A DNA stretch of 64,000 bases from Symmetrospora coprosmae (GCA_008802785.1 VUYT01000018.1:1-64000); one strand, 5' to 3'; counted from the first letter of the stretch, positions 35,250-46,488 are shown. The notes: generated by a model from the letters alone, not told the origin. Numbers and translations: made by a program.

Positions 35250-36244
35250 GGTGGAGAGTAAATGAGAGGCGGGAGATGGACTTGACTGTGCGGCAGGCAG
35301 GAGCTCGAGCGAATGAAGGAGGTCAGATGAAGCGGATACAAGGAGGATAGGGAGGACGGCCAGGACAGGAAAAGGAAGGCAGAGCGGCTGGTGAAAACCT
35401 GAAGAGCCGCCGTAGTGCACCTGACCATGTGATTCTGCGCCAAACAATACCAGAACAGGTGAGCGCGTCGTGAGAGGGCGACCGTGCGACCGGATGAGCG
35501 GGTGGTCGGGAGGGACGGAGCTCTGCAGCTCTCCGAGGCGGGCATAAGGCGCAAGTGCGCACGCGTTCTCGAAGCGGCATGGAGATTGTGCCGTAGGACA
35601 CTGTGAGCTGTCAGTGTACTGTAAAAGGGCGTGGGTGCAGGCTGGCACGCTGCTCCCGAACAAGCTGTCCGAGCGTGAACACCGGCCGGACCTCGGTAGG
35701 AATTGGTTCTGGCAGTCCGACAGGCCACAACCCAGGTGCTGCGGGGAACAGTGACAGCAAAGAGTGAGCAGGACGTTGTCTGCGACCGCCGGCGCAAGAA
35801 TTTCTGTGATGGAGGGAGGAGAGCAAGTGCTCGAGCTCGCCCGTGAGCTCGATCGCGATGAACGCAGATCAGCGTGACACAGTGTCGAGCGTGCTTCGGC
35901 TTCTCACGCTTGCCATTCGGACGGTGCAGCCTCGGACGAACAGCCGCCAGGGCACAGCAGTCAGCAAGCTTAGGACCGGCGGAGGAGCTCTCTCGCAGCT
36001 GGTCAGCCAACTTCGAGGTCCAGGCGCATCTCCATCTGGTCCGCCCGCATGGACTCCTGGAGAAGCTCGAGCTCGGGCTCGGCGGGCTTGTTGTCCTTGA
36101 AGCTCCCTTCCCTTTGCGTACAGGACGAGGCTCTCCTGTCGAGCACGAACATATGTGAGCTGATGGGATGATTACAACTACGGACTCCGATTGAGAGCGC
36201 TCACTGACCCTTACCCTCGTCCCGCTCGTGTCCGCTTCCTTCCC
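35250..36244. promoter_or_regulatory. Divergent promoter region, glycoprotein / P450
   Basis: About 1 kb between divergent start codons. A long minus-strand frame crosses almost all of it, but it overlaps the starts of both neighbours, is Arg/Ser-rich and resembles no family. No promoter element could be fixed. Confidence 0.45.
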
Positions 36245-38110
36245 ATGGCGTTGCGTCACCCTTTCGCGTTCCGTCTACAAAAAGTCCGGTATCTGGCGTA
36301 TGCAAGTGGTCCGCTCCTGATCGCCTTTCTCGTCAAGCTCTATCGGCATCGCACCGCCTGGCGAAAGCAAGGGCTGCCCGGGCCGCCTCACTCGTTCTTC
36401 TGGGGCCATCTGCGTGTCTTCGGAGAGCACGCCCAGAAAGGCTTTGGGCGGCATCTCGACTACACGGCCGAGAGCGTCGCCAACGCGTACAACTCGTCCG
36501 GCCTCCTCTTTCTCGACCTGTGGCCCTTCGCTCCGGCCATTTGCCTCGTGTCGGACCCGCATGCCGCCGACCAGATCGTCCGCGTCGACAATCTGCCAAA
36601 ATGCCTGAGTGCAATGGGACCCCACTTTGCCATCTTTGGGCAGGAAAGTCTTGCTCTGGCTGCGAGCGACGACAAGGGAGACGAGCATTGGAGGACCATC
36701 CGGAAAGCCATTGCGCCGGGCTTCAAGAAAGGCCATCTCGAGCGATCGTGGACGACCGATGTCGTAGAGGAGGGACAGCTCTTCGTCCGCAAGCTCGAGA
36801 TGAGGGCTGCAGATGGAAAGACGGCCGTTATGGCAGAATATCTGGTCGACACCACATTGGATCTCATCCTGCGCGTCACCATCGGCAGCAAGGATCGGGA
36901 GCTGTCTAGGCGCATTCTCACCGTGCTCAATCGGCAGCTCGACCATGCTTCCAACACGGGCATCACGAGCCTGGTGGCCAAGTACAACCCGATAGCGCGG
37001 TATGGCGAGTGGAGCCGTACGCGGCAGATGTTCAACCTCCTCGCGCCCTCGTGCGTTGAGCACATCAGGGAAAGCGAGACGACCGACATCGCTTCCAAAG
37101 AAAAGATGGACGTCCTGGACTGGGCGCTGGCAACCCATCCCGGCTTTAGTGTGACGACGCTCGTCGACCAGATCAAGACGTTTATCCTGGCCGGGCACGA
37201 CACAGCCTCGAGCACCCTCGCATGGACATACTATCACCTGTCGCAGCAGCCAGAAGTCCTGGCCCGGCTACGAAAGGAGCACGACGACGTATTTGGGGGC
37301 CGCCAGACCACCGGCAAGGAGCACGAGAACATTATACGCGATCCGACCGTGCTAAACGAATTGCGCTACACCCTCGCCATCATTCGCGAAGCGCTGCGCC
37401 TGTACCCGCCGGCCGCGGCCATCAGGCAAGCCGATACGGAAAACTATGTCGTCGAGCATGAGGGGCAGAAGCTGCCTGTGTCAGGCTGCATGCTCTGGGT
37501 GAACCACTGGTGCTTGCATAGATCGAAAGGTGGGTCCGGCCCGCGGGGTCAGTGATGACGGACTACGTGGCTGACCGTGCTGCACATGCTTGCGCCGCAC
37601 AGCTACATGGGGCGAGGACGTCCTCGACTTCAAACCGGAACGCTGGCTGGATGAGGAAGGGAACTTGCTTCCCATACCTTTGGCATGGCAGCCTTTTTCA
37701 AAAGATGAGTCGCGCAATTGGCGCCTGACAGGGAGATCGCCGCGCAGAGCCTAATGTGCCCCCTTCTTTCCTGCGCATCTCCTTCTAGCGTCATTACGGC
37801 CCAAGAACTGCATAGGCATGGAATTCGGCCTCATGGAGCAGAAGATCCTGCTGGCCATGACGGTAAGCCGATTGAGCAGTAGCCAGCCAAGCCAGCGCGA
37901 CGAGCTGACACTCTATCTCACGACAGATACGCAAATTTGACTTTGAGTATGCAGGCAAGGAGCCGCCATACCAGATCTTTCGCTTGACCGTGAGTTGCGT
38001 CAGGCACGGGGAGGCCCAGGGCTATGCGTGCTGACCAGCGTGAGTCCCTCTACCAGGCACAACCGCATAATGGGATACCCTTGCGCATCGCGCTTGCCGA
38101 AAAGCGATAG
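36245..38110 (+). CDS. Cytochrome P450 monooxygenase, membrane-anchored
   Basis: Exons 36245-37529, 37603-37704, 37798-37862, 37927-37989 and 38057-38110 give 522 residues. An N-terminal anchor (YLAYASGPLLIAFLVKLY) is followed by the proline hinge GLPGPPHSF. The oxygen-binding I-helix motif AGHDTASS lies near residue 315, ExxR (EALR) near 381, the FKPERW motif after the first intron, and the haem loop FSKGPKNCIG with ligand Cys467. The C-terminal part runs TIRKFDFEYAGKEPPYQIF. The substrate is unknown. The intron within the haem loop lacks GT: it begins ATGAGT and ends TTAC (see separate entry). If the nearby AG at 37788 were used instead, three residues would be inserted in the loop (FSKASLRPKNCIG), breaking the family spacing. 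All other introns are GT-AG. Confidence 0.88.
37705..37797 (+). other. Probable U2-type AT-AC intron in the P450 haem loop
   Basis: The upstream exon ends CTTTTTCAAAAG and the intron starts ATGAGTCG. A CCTAATG branch-point-like site at about 37770 is followed by a pyrimidine tract, and the exon resumes after TCATTAC with GGCCCAAGAACTGC. Joining here gives FSKGPKNCIG. The donor is not the ATATCC of U12 introns but a normal U2 donor with A at +1, as in the rare U2-type AT-AC class. An AG at 37787-37788 is the alternative acceptor. Confidence 0.65.
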
Positions 38111-38366
38111 CGTGTTGTCTATGTTGTCGGGCAATAACCCGCTCTCTTCCAATTCATTGAGTCTTCGTGTATAGACAGCTGCGTGCCCGATACCCTCACT
38201 ACGCATCGCTAGCTAGCCAGCGTGGCTATCGCTCGCTGCTAGACCACTTCAGCGAACACACTTGCGATGGCGGGGCGGACCGGCGATAAGAGGGGATGCA
38301 TTGCCTTCTGGCTGCTAGCGTGGATGGCAAACCAGTAACGGCTCCTCCGTGCGATACATCTGCTGC

Positions 38367-39524
38367 CTAGCTTGACTCCTTCGTATCATCCCCAAGTGCA
38401 GCCTCGACTGCTGAGACGATGTCATAATCCTCCTCCTCCTCGTCACTGCCAACCGTTTCTGGTGAGTCACGATGTAGAGTATGCGTTAGCACAGAAGTAG
38501 ACGAAAGACGGACGGTATCGAGCAATGTCACGCAGCTAACCCACCCTCTCCGTAGATCTCTGGGTGAGCACGGAAGCACTCCTGCATTCCCCTGAACTTC
38601 TCAATACAGTCCTGCCCCTTTGGCTCTTCGGTCGAGTAGACAAAGCAGCTGAAAGCAGCCTTGAACTCCTCGCCGCATGCGCCATGTGCCATCCCGCCGA
38701 GGCAGGGACAGTCCCAGTTGATCTCGCCTGTCTCTGGGTTGAAGGCCGCCTGAGACGGGTCCGCTTCCTCCTCGTCAGCGGGCGCAGATGCCTCGCCGCC
38801 CTCTGCTATCGCGCCGCTAGCGCTGCTGCCGGATGCAGAAGAGGTGGGCAGAGGTGCTGCTGGTGCCATTGGCGTGGCGTTCGATTGAGGGTCATCCAGA
38901 GCAGGCACTGGAGAAGTGGCGCCGGTAGACGAGACAGACGGAGGCTTTGAAGAGGAGGATGAGGTGCTCGACGACGACGCCTTCTTACTGCTGCCGCTGC
39001 CGCTCGCGCTCGATGATGATGATGATGACGCGGATGACATCGATTCAGCAGCCTCCTCGGCCTTCTTCACGACGGCTTTTGGTGCAGCGCCAGCTTTCTC
39101 GGCCGCCGAGCCGCCTTTCTCAGACGTTGTGCTTTCTGTGCATGGTTGATCCAGCGTCGCTCAATGACGCATCAGTTCCTCTGCCGGTCTTCTAATGTCG
39201 TCGCAGCCACCCACCGGTGACGGCTGCTGCCGCCTTTTTGGCCTTGCTCTTCGCGGCGGACGCCGCCTTCTTGACTGCAGGAGGCGGCGCAGGCGCATCC
39301 TTGGTTCCCACGACGCCGTACAGTGCGCCTCCTGCAAGGGTAGCGATGAGCAGCCCGCTACCGACGAGAATGCCGTTCGGACCATTGGATCGCGACTGTG
39401 GACCGCTTCCTGTCGCTGGCGTTGCATAGGTTCGCCGAGCTGCCAGGCGGGAAGCTGCCCACGAGGCATTGCTGCCAGTGGTGGAGCGCACAATGGCGCG
39501 CGAGGCTGCTCGTCCTGCAATCAT
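38367..39524 (-). CDS. MIA40: Mitochondrial intermembrane-space import oxidoreductase Mia40 (CHCHD4)
   Basis: Exons 39215-39524, 38545-39135 and 38367-38458 (complement) give 330 residues. The N-terminus is a presequence ([10 protein letters not shown], then RLAARRTYA) followed by a membrane anchor at about 51-73 ([20 protein letters not shown]). The catalytic core reads [17 protein letters not shown] with the redox-active CPC near residue 243, followed by the twin CX9C pair [11 protein letters not shown] and [11 protein letters not shown].  Mia40 oxidises and traps cysteine-rich proteins as they enter the intermembrane space, with Erv1 as its oxidant. The anchored form is typical of fungi. 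A long Ser-rich linker separates anchor and core, and the tail is acidic (SDEEEEDYD). An in-frame ATG at 39587 would add 21 residues. Confidence 0.93.
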
Positions 39525-39810
39525 GCTTGCTTTTTGGTTATCAGCTGTGACGTGTAGGAAGCTGGAGAAGCTCTTCGGCAGCGGCATGCTCCGACCACCG
39601 AGGTCGCTGAGTCACTGGTGGAAGAGCTCGCTCGTCACAGAGCTGCGCTCGAGAGAGGCTGTGATGCACTACTTGCACCAGTATGACATCGACATACTGC
39701 TATTATCTGCTCTATGCAATATCGGATCGTAAATCTACACGTCTCTAGGCCGCGACCCGGTGAGATGCGGTGGCAAACCTTTCTGCTCGCTCGCTATCAT
39801 CTGGGCCGCT

Positions 39811-41406
39811 TCACTCCTCTGTCGTAGCCTTGTGAATGACGACGCCTTCAGAAGCACCGAGTGCGTCTTTGATGGCCTTGTAGAGGATGAACTGCCCGCT
39901 GACTAGGCCGGCCGTCATGAGGATCCTCGGTCCAAGTCCGACAAAGAGGCCCGCTGGCCCGGCTTCTTTTGCGAGCCGAATGAGCTTGGACGTCGCGCTT
40001 CCTGGCCCTCCTTCGCCCTTGTTGATTTGCGAGAGGAGCGTGTCGCCTGGCTGGGAAATGACGGCCGCGGCCGCTCCCTGGCAGGCGAGTCAAAGTATGA
40101 GGGGGATCAACTAGAGTCTGCAAACGAGGGCCGCAGAGCACGTACAGCGACAACACCGCATCCAAGAGTAATGGCACCGTTAGTTGGTGCCGACAGGTTC
40201 TTCCTCGTCTCGGGCGACATGCTCTTGTTGACGGCCTCGTGAGCCCATTCATTCACCGTGAACTGGCCTGTCGAGGTAGAGGCGTGTAGAGCCATGTCAG
40301 TGCTCGGTGCGCGCTATGCAAGTCCCGGAGTAGCTCAACTTACCAACTGCATACGGGATCTGCTTTGCCAGAATGGGCACAAACCTGGACGTGCGGGTAC
40401 GGCTTGGGTGTCAGAGGCGCGCTTTTAGTGCATCACCATCCGGGCGAGCTCACCCAGCGTAGAATTCTCGGAGTCCACCCTCTCTAGCCATGCGCGCGAA
40501 GGCACCAACAAAGCCATTCGCATAGCCCTTCTGGCTGACGAGACGGATGCGGGTCGCCTCGCACGGAGTAAGGAGGATATCGGCAAAGAATTCGGCGATA
40601 GATGACCCCGCTAGGTAGATGGCCGTACGATGCGGGATCGCTGCCTCGTAGCCGCCAGCAAGATCCACGAGCTTGGCTTTCCAGTATTCGTACCCAGCGA
40701 ACTTGGCCCCGCCCTGGAGAAGGTACCCAACTGCTGTCGGGCCTGTGTACCGAGAAGCGGGGACGAGCGACAAGGATGTAAGCAGGGGCATGCACCAAAC
40801 AATGTCGGCTTTGGTTTTCAAGTGCACACACCGAAGCCCGTCATCAGGACGCCCGGGCCATTCTTGGCGACCAGATCCTTCCCGACACTAATCATGCCTC
40901 GACCCTTGAAGGACGGGTCGACTTGTATGCGTGTCTGCGAGCGGTTAGGCGAAGATGATGGAGGGATGTTAGCACTATGTGAGCTTGGGCAGATCGTCCT
41001 CGGACGTGCACTTGTCATGAAGGGCCGCCCACCTTGACGACATCAATGGGCGTCATGGCTGCGGAGGAGCAGCGGACGAGGCACATCAGCCTTGAGTGCT
41101 TCGGACGAATCGAGCTTTGGGTACCGGAAACGCACCTCCATGCGTAGCTGTGCAGCTGTTGTGTCCGACAGGGCATCCCACGCGTGAGTCTCCAGAAGCA
41201 CGCACATCAACCTTCCCCGTCAGCAGTCGCAGCCGCCTCACCATAGCGCTCCTGCGGTGAAGAACTTGGTGTAGCTAGCAGTACGATGGAGGGCCCGGCG
41301 TTAGTCATCTCACCTGTGTGCACTGTCGTTGCCAGAGCGCGCTGATCCCAACGACGCACTCCAGACCGGTCATTGAGCTCGCCACGCTCGACGAAGGAGA
41401 CGACAT
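39811..41406 (-). CDS. Mitochondrial phosphate carrier (Mir1/Pic2 type)
   Basis: Nine exons (complement): 41360-41406, 41242-41274, 41136-41155, 41033-41058, 40832-40934, 40454-40742, 40344-40384, 40146-40267 and 39811-40077, giving 315 residues, the normal carrier length. The three repeats carry the signature positions TPIDVVK, TPCEATR and QPGDTL. The first repeat reads YTKFFTAGALCCTATHGAMT, as in phosphate carriers, which import inorganic phosphate with a proton across the inner membrane for ATP synthesis. The first four exons are very short (47, 33, 20 and 26 bases). The 20-base exon is required to restore both frame and the CCTATHG motif. All introns are GT-AG. It lies about 290 bases downstream of the Mia40 start, in the same orientation. 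Confidence 0.92.
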
Positions 41407-41849
41407 GTTGACAGTGAGCTTGCGGCGGTGCGTCAGAGATACAGTGGTGGTGGGAGGGGAGACAAAGGCTTTACAGGATGTGCCAGAGAGGAAAAGCTGC
41501 AGCAGAGGACGTTATTTCGAGCTGCGGCTTTTGCGGGCCTGCAGCTGGACGTCACCGTGGACGGCTGAGCTGATCTGCATGGCGTAAGCTTTCTGGCTCA
41601 CGCACCAGAGGAGGAGCAGCAGCAGTCCTTCTCTGATCACACTGTGCAGTACAGACATTTCCCCACGCCATCGCCCGGCACAGAGCTCCCATCTGCAACG
41701 CCGCCCAGTGGACAGAGTCCCCCTGTGCCTCGACTTACAGTATCTGCCCTACCCCTATTTTGCCCCTCACCAGATGCGCATGATGAGTCGACCCCAGACG
41801 GAGCGGAGGTCGCTTCTCCACTTGCTGTACACTTCGAGGCCCGCACATC
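41407..41849. promoter_or_regulatory. Divergent promoter region, phosphate carrier / arrestin-like gene
   Basis: 443 bases between divergent start codons. No repeat, RNA gene or conserved frame was recognised. Confidence 0.45.
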
Positions 41850-43393
41850 ATGAACGCACTCAAGAGGTGGACGTCCAAGGACAGCACCAAATCGACAGCT
41901 TCAACCGCTGGCAGCAACGGCGCGGACGACGGGGACGATGCCCTCGAAGCCATTCTGGACGAAGAGCCGTCTGGCTCGACATCGACAGCAGGCGTGTCGA
42001 TCTCATCCTCCCGGTCGTCCAACAGAGTGACACTCAAGCTAGCCCGGCAAGACCTCACCATCACGGGCGGGACCACGCTCGAAGGGACCTTGTCTGTCCC
42101 CGCCGACCTCATGCGCGATGCCAAGCTCATCACCCTTACTTTCTTGGGGACGATAGGGATGACAATCATGGGCAGCCAGAGATATCAGGCGGCCTCAGCT
42201 ATCTCTGTGCTTGGTGGAGGGGTGTCTGCGGCGTCGGCCGTCCCGATCACCTTCCGAGAGACTCACGCCATCGTCGAGGTTCCTCTGGTCCTCTGGCAGC
42301 AGGCTCAGGGAGAAGGAGGCAGCAGCGGGAAGGGAGCTTTCTCCGGGAGCAGTGCTACCTTCAGCTTCTCTCTCGACGTTCCAAGGACAAAGCAGTGCAC
42401 ATGCCCTGCAGCCAGCTGGAACCTGCCTCCAACTGCAGACCTGCGCCACCCAGCTCCGGGCCAGGAGGCCATCATGGACAGGAGCGCAGCGGAGATCGCA
42501 TACTGTCTCAAGGTGAAGGTGGAGAGGAACGGTCGCTTGAAGCGCAATACTCGGTATGTCCGGCTCAGTGTCCGATACAGCATTGCATAGCAAGCGTTCT
42601 TCGACCGCACAGACTGACCGATCTGCAAACCTTCCAGCATGAAGGTGCCCCTCAAGCTCATCGATGACTCGCCACCGGACTATGCGATGCAGGAGGTGCA
42701 GACAACTACGGTCCGGCAGGCTCTGAAGTACGCCTCAGAAGCGGGAGACATGCCCCCTCTGTTGGAAGCTCAGGTGCGTGCATCGCTTCCCGTATCAATC
42801 GACGGGACGCAATGTACATCTGACAATGTAAACAATGCACATTATGTTCCGTCCGACCGGGCGTGCAGCTCGCCTTCCACCCCCCGACGAGTCGGGGCGC
42901 CACCATCCACTACACCCTCAGCTGGCGGCTCGTTATGGCAGAAGCGGATCCCGATGTGCTTCCCCAGTACGAAGCAGAGGAGGGAGACACGAATTTTTCA
43001 TCCGACCCGCCCACTGCATCTGCTGCCGAACCTCCCCGCCCGGGCGTCATTTACAAGCCCATCGACACCCCACTAGCCGCGCAGGTCCAGCCTCGGATCG
43101 AGGTCTCGCTCTCGCGAAGGACGTGGACGACGCCCGTCGAGCGCCCAAAGAGCGGGCAGGCGTGCGCGTTTGCGGCGTACACGCTCGTACTGGGCAAAAC
43201 TGCCCCTGCAAGCGCCGAGGGGGAGACGAGCAGCGGGGGAAGCTTCTCGGGCACGATTGCCGTCCCGCCCGAGGAGGTGTCTGCCTTCAGCTGCGGCGCT
43301 GAGATCAAGCATGCGATACATGCGCGCGTACTGAGCCAGAGTCTCAAAGGACCTATGTTCCTGAAGAAGGACATCTTTCTGCCGAGTGGTTGA
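41850..43393 (+). CDS. Arrestin-like protein (putative alpha-arrestin fold)
   Basis: Exons 41850-42553, 42638-42773 and 42869-43393 give 454 residues. The protein is beta-rich with no membrane segment. The order of blocks suggests two arrestin beta-sandwiches: SNRVTLKLARQDLTITGGTT...LEGTLSV, ITFRETHAIVEVPLVLW and ATFSFSLDVP, then IAYCLKVKVERNGRL, followed after the introns by VPLKLIDDSPPDY and a second half with IHYTLSWRLVM and PRIEVSLSRRTWT. Alpha-arrestins couple membrane transporters to Rsp5 ubiquitin ligase, but I see no clear PPxY motif (only SPPDY and LPQYE), so the ubiquitin role is unsupported. The fold assignment rests on pattern and is moderate. Both introns are GT-AG. It is convergent with the AP endonuclease gene. 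Confidence 0.62.
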
Positions 43394-43709
43394 TGAGGGG
43401 GGCTTGGAATTACCAATGATTCGTCAGTTGTTGGCAGTGATGGTCACTGTAGCAGTGTCAAGTCTATGTGAAAGTGAGTGCGGCTGAGGTGCGGCCAGGC
43501 CGTGACGCTACGGCTGACATGATGCCTATTTCCACTGCTCTCACACAGATACCTTTGATGTAGCCGTACAAGTGAGGCTGAGATAGCAAGACCTGCGTGT
43601 AGTCACTCTGCTGCCAAGATGAGGGCGAAATGCTACCAGAATACCGGCTGCTCGGAAGGGCGGTCCGCCCAATGGTCCCGCATCTGGCTTCTGATGACGA
43701 GATACTGCT
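43394..43709. other. Convergent 3' intergenic region
   Basis: 316 bases between two stop codons; no feature recognised beyond presumed 3' untranslated sequence. Confidence 0.5.
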
Positions 43710-45183
43710 CTACGGCACTCGTAAGCGAATCGACATGACGATAGGGATGTGATCGCTCAAACCTGTCTTTGCACTCAGGATCTCGCAGCGCTCGACCTGG
43801 TCGATGAGGCGATGAGGTACCTGTAACAATTGGCAAGAGCGACAAAAGGGGATGTGAGGCAGTTCAGCTCGCGACAGACGCGCTTCCCGCTGTTCTGCGC
43901 GGCCAATGGGCGACGCACCACAAAGTGGTCGAGACGGTATCCAGAGTGGATATTGAGCTTGTCGCCGTTTCCGACATGACTGTTGACGGCAAACCCGGTT
44001 GACGTTGTCAGCCGCTCCGGCTCTTTGCGGGGTCCCTAATACCGTCAACTGTTTCATGCCCACGTGAAGACTTTGGTCTCGTCCGGATGCTTGTGCCGCC
44101 AAACATCGACAAGCGTTTCTTCGGTAGCCTGGATGGGCGCAAGCAGCTGCTCCCATCCTTTCCGCTCGTGCGGGAGGATGCAGCCGGGAATCTGTTTCAT
44201 CTTGAGCTTCCCGGAGGAGGCATGGACGTCTGCATTGAGCGGGCGTAGTCCAAAAGTACAACAGCCTCAGCAAAACATGCGACAAAGTCAGAGAGAGTAC
44301 GGACGTCTAGACGCACCGCGATCTTCGGGCGCGACGTTCATATCCCCAACGAGAATGACGGGCTTGGACGCATCGAGCGTTCTGACATGCTGGCGCAGCG
44401 CAGCATCCCAGGCAATCCGGTCCTTATGTACCGCCGTCTTCGCCGAGTTGCCAGAGTTGGGAACATATACGGCCACAAGGTGGAAGGAAGGAAACTCGTA
44501 GGCTATGTACCGGCCACGCGTACTCTTGGGGTCGGTTGCGGTCGGAAGGCCCTTTGTGACTGCGAGGGGAGCGAGCTTGGAGTGCACAGAGACGCCCGCA
44601 GAGCCGGACGCGCCGGGATTGACGCCGAAGGTCGTGTACTGCGAGAACAGGAGCAGAACCCGCCTTTCGCGTGAGCCATGGCCAGTCTCCGTTCAGCCAC
44701 GCCGATGTGCCCACCTTGTACCGCTTCAGGAAGGCCTGAAGAGGCGCCATGCCCTCGTGTTTCCCCTTTCGTGGCTCCTGCGGATCGTAGCGCGTTTCTG
44801 TGAACACCACAATGTCCGGGTCTGCCGTCCGCCCGACGTGTCAGTCCGCGCTCAGGCGTAACGCCACCCGAGCATCCAGCGAGACGCGGCTCACCCTCTT
44901 CGCGCAGCAGCTTGTCGAGGCGCTTGCCGCTGCGCTCAAACGCTTTCAGGATGCCATTCGCATTGAAATTCAAGATTTTGAGGGATGGCGCGCCGCTCGC
45001 GGTCGTCTCGGAGGGTCCGGCGGCCGACGCGTCCAGACTCAAGGCGATAGTGCCCTGGACGCTCTCAGGCTCTGCCTGCCGCGGGCGCTTGCTCCCATCT
45101 CGCTTGGACGAGGAAGCCTCAGAGGAAGATGCGCTGCCGCCGCTGTCTGTCGACGCTGCTCGCTTGCGCGCCGCTTTGCCCAT
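43710..45183 (-). CDS. Class II AP endonuclease (exonuclease III/APE1 family)
   Basis: Exons 44895-45183, 44715-44821, 44317-44638, 44064-44229, 43919-43979 and 43710-43820 (complement) give 351 residues. The N-terminus is Lys/Arg-rich and probably nuclear-localising (MGKAARKRAAS, SSSKRDGSKRPRQ). Catalytic blocks in order are LKILNFNANGI (metal-ligand Asn), DIVVFTETR (metal-ligand Glu, near 105), AGVSVHSK, VGDMNVAPED (Asp and Asn), HSGYRLDHF and GLSDHIPIV (catalytic Asp-His). The enzyme cuts DNA 5' to abasic sites in base-excision repair. Two usual residues differ: the family WN of the first block is FN, and LQET is FTET; the metal ligands themselves are kept. All introns are GT-AG. An in-frame ATG at 45258 exists, but MGKAARK is the more natural start. 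Confidence 0.9.
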
Positions 45184-45455
45184 GATGACGCGCTCGAGCG
45201 AGCGGAGGCAAGGAGAATCGACTTGTACCTGATCTGACCTCCCCGGCTCCGGCAGCATTGTCTAAGGAAGGCACGAGCCACAATGCATGCACATTCGAAG
45301 GGTTTCCACGCTGCGATATCATAGGCTAGGTTATAGGTAATCTAGAAGCTGACGTGTCCCCGCAATGACGCGCGCTGCTTCTTGGCTCAGAAGACAGCTC
45401 GCAAGTCCCCCAAGCGCATGGGACAGTTACTTCGCTAAAACAGGCCACTGGAAGC

Positions 45456-46488
45456 CTACCCGTGCCCATAGTTGGCGCCGCCGGCCTGAGACGGGGCGAA
45501 GCGTCAGCATCAAGCGGAATCAAGCCTGGTGCCAGCGGCCCCGTGCTGCTCCAGCCGCAGCACTCACAGCTCGCAGCCGGGTGACAGTTTGGTCCTCGTT
45601 CAGCTGCTCCGCCGAGTCGATAGGAACCTGTGGGCAAGAGCACGGATGGGTGAGTACGGATCTTCAGCATAGCTTGTTGCGCTATCCCCATACCTCGATG
45701 GAGTATTGCCTGTCCGGTACGAGCATATGGTCAGCATTTCACGCGCCTAACCGCGGGCAAGCTTGAGACGGCCTCCACTCACCGAAGGACTTTTGTGACG
45801 TCGGCCTTGTGGACGCTGAGCTTTGCTCGCCGCATCAGCTTGACTTGCGGTCCGCTGTGAACATACCGAGGTCAGCGCGAGCTAACGGAGGCTGGCTTTC
45901 AAGCGGAGCGGCAAGCTCACATATAGACTACTAGGATGAACTGCATGCACGTTCAAAAAGTCATTAGCAGAGCGAGAGACAACCTGGAGTGCCATAAGAG
46001 AACCTGCCTTCTGCCGCTGGGACTCCTTGTCGTTGGCATAGGTCTATCGACGTGGCGAGAAGAGGGTATCGAGACAGGCGAGGGTAGCCTCTCAGCGAGC
46101 GTGATCTTCCACATGTGAGGCTATGTGCGCACCACTCGCGCGTAGGCAAACATGGCCTGGTCTGGCTTGAGGAGAGGCTTCACGTCCTCAAACACGCTCC
46201 CCGTGCCCTTCTGGACGAGCTCGAGCGTGTCCTTCTTGCTCTCCGAATAGGAGATGAGGAGCCTGAGCGGAAGGAGCTGTCATCGTCAGAGACAGGTCCC
46301 AGCAGCACTTCCCGAGCGATGCCCTGGCCCACCAGCTCGTCTCGCTCCTGTCGTTCCGGACCTCATCGTAGGCTGAAGTGGGAGGCCGTTGTCAGCAACG
46401 CGACCCATGTCAGCAATGAGCCAGCCAAGCGAGGACGGGATTGGACAAGCCCACCCTCCTGGATAGCGGGATCAGAGACGTCGGCCAT
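45456..46488 (-). CDS. Coactosin-like ADF-homology protein
   Basis: Nine small exons (complement): 46455-46488, 46333-46372, 46133-46262, 46008-46043, 45921-45940, 45783-45854, 45694-45709, 45568-45627 and 45456-45485, giving 145 residues, the normal coactosin length. The fold reads MADVSDPAIQEAYDEVRNDR, WLLISYSESKKDTLELVQKG, KPDQAMFAYARVTYANDKES, FILVVYIGPQVKLMRRAKLS and VHKADVTKVLRQYSIEV. Coactosin binds F-actin and counters capping protein. The exons of 20 and 16 bases are needed to keep the fold and frame. The intron 45941-46007 is GC-AG. The gene shares a 144-base divergent promoter with RRG9. Confidence 0.93.
45941..46007 (-). other. GC-AG intron in the coactosin gene
   Basis: On the minus strand the exon ends CAGAAG, and the intron begins GCAGGT and ends CATGCAG. 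The GT four bases later gives the wrong phase, whereas the GC donor joins QRQK to FILVVY exactly as the ADF fold requires. Confidence 0.8.

Noticed and set aside
35228-36259. 343-codon open frame on the minus strand
   Set aside because: It overlaps the starts of both the glycoprotein and P450 genes, is Arg/Ser-rich and matches nothing recognisable.
37789-37797. Ordinary AG acceptor at 37788 for the P450 intron
   Set aside because: It inserts three residues into the fixed-length haem loop and still leaves an AT donor, so it does not make the intron ordinary.
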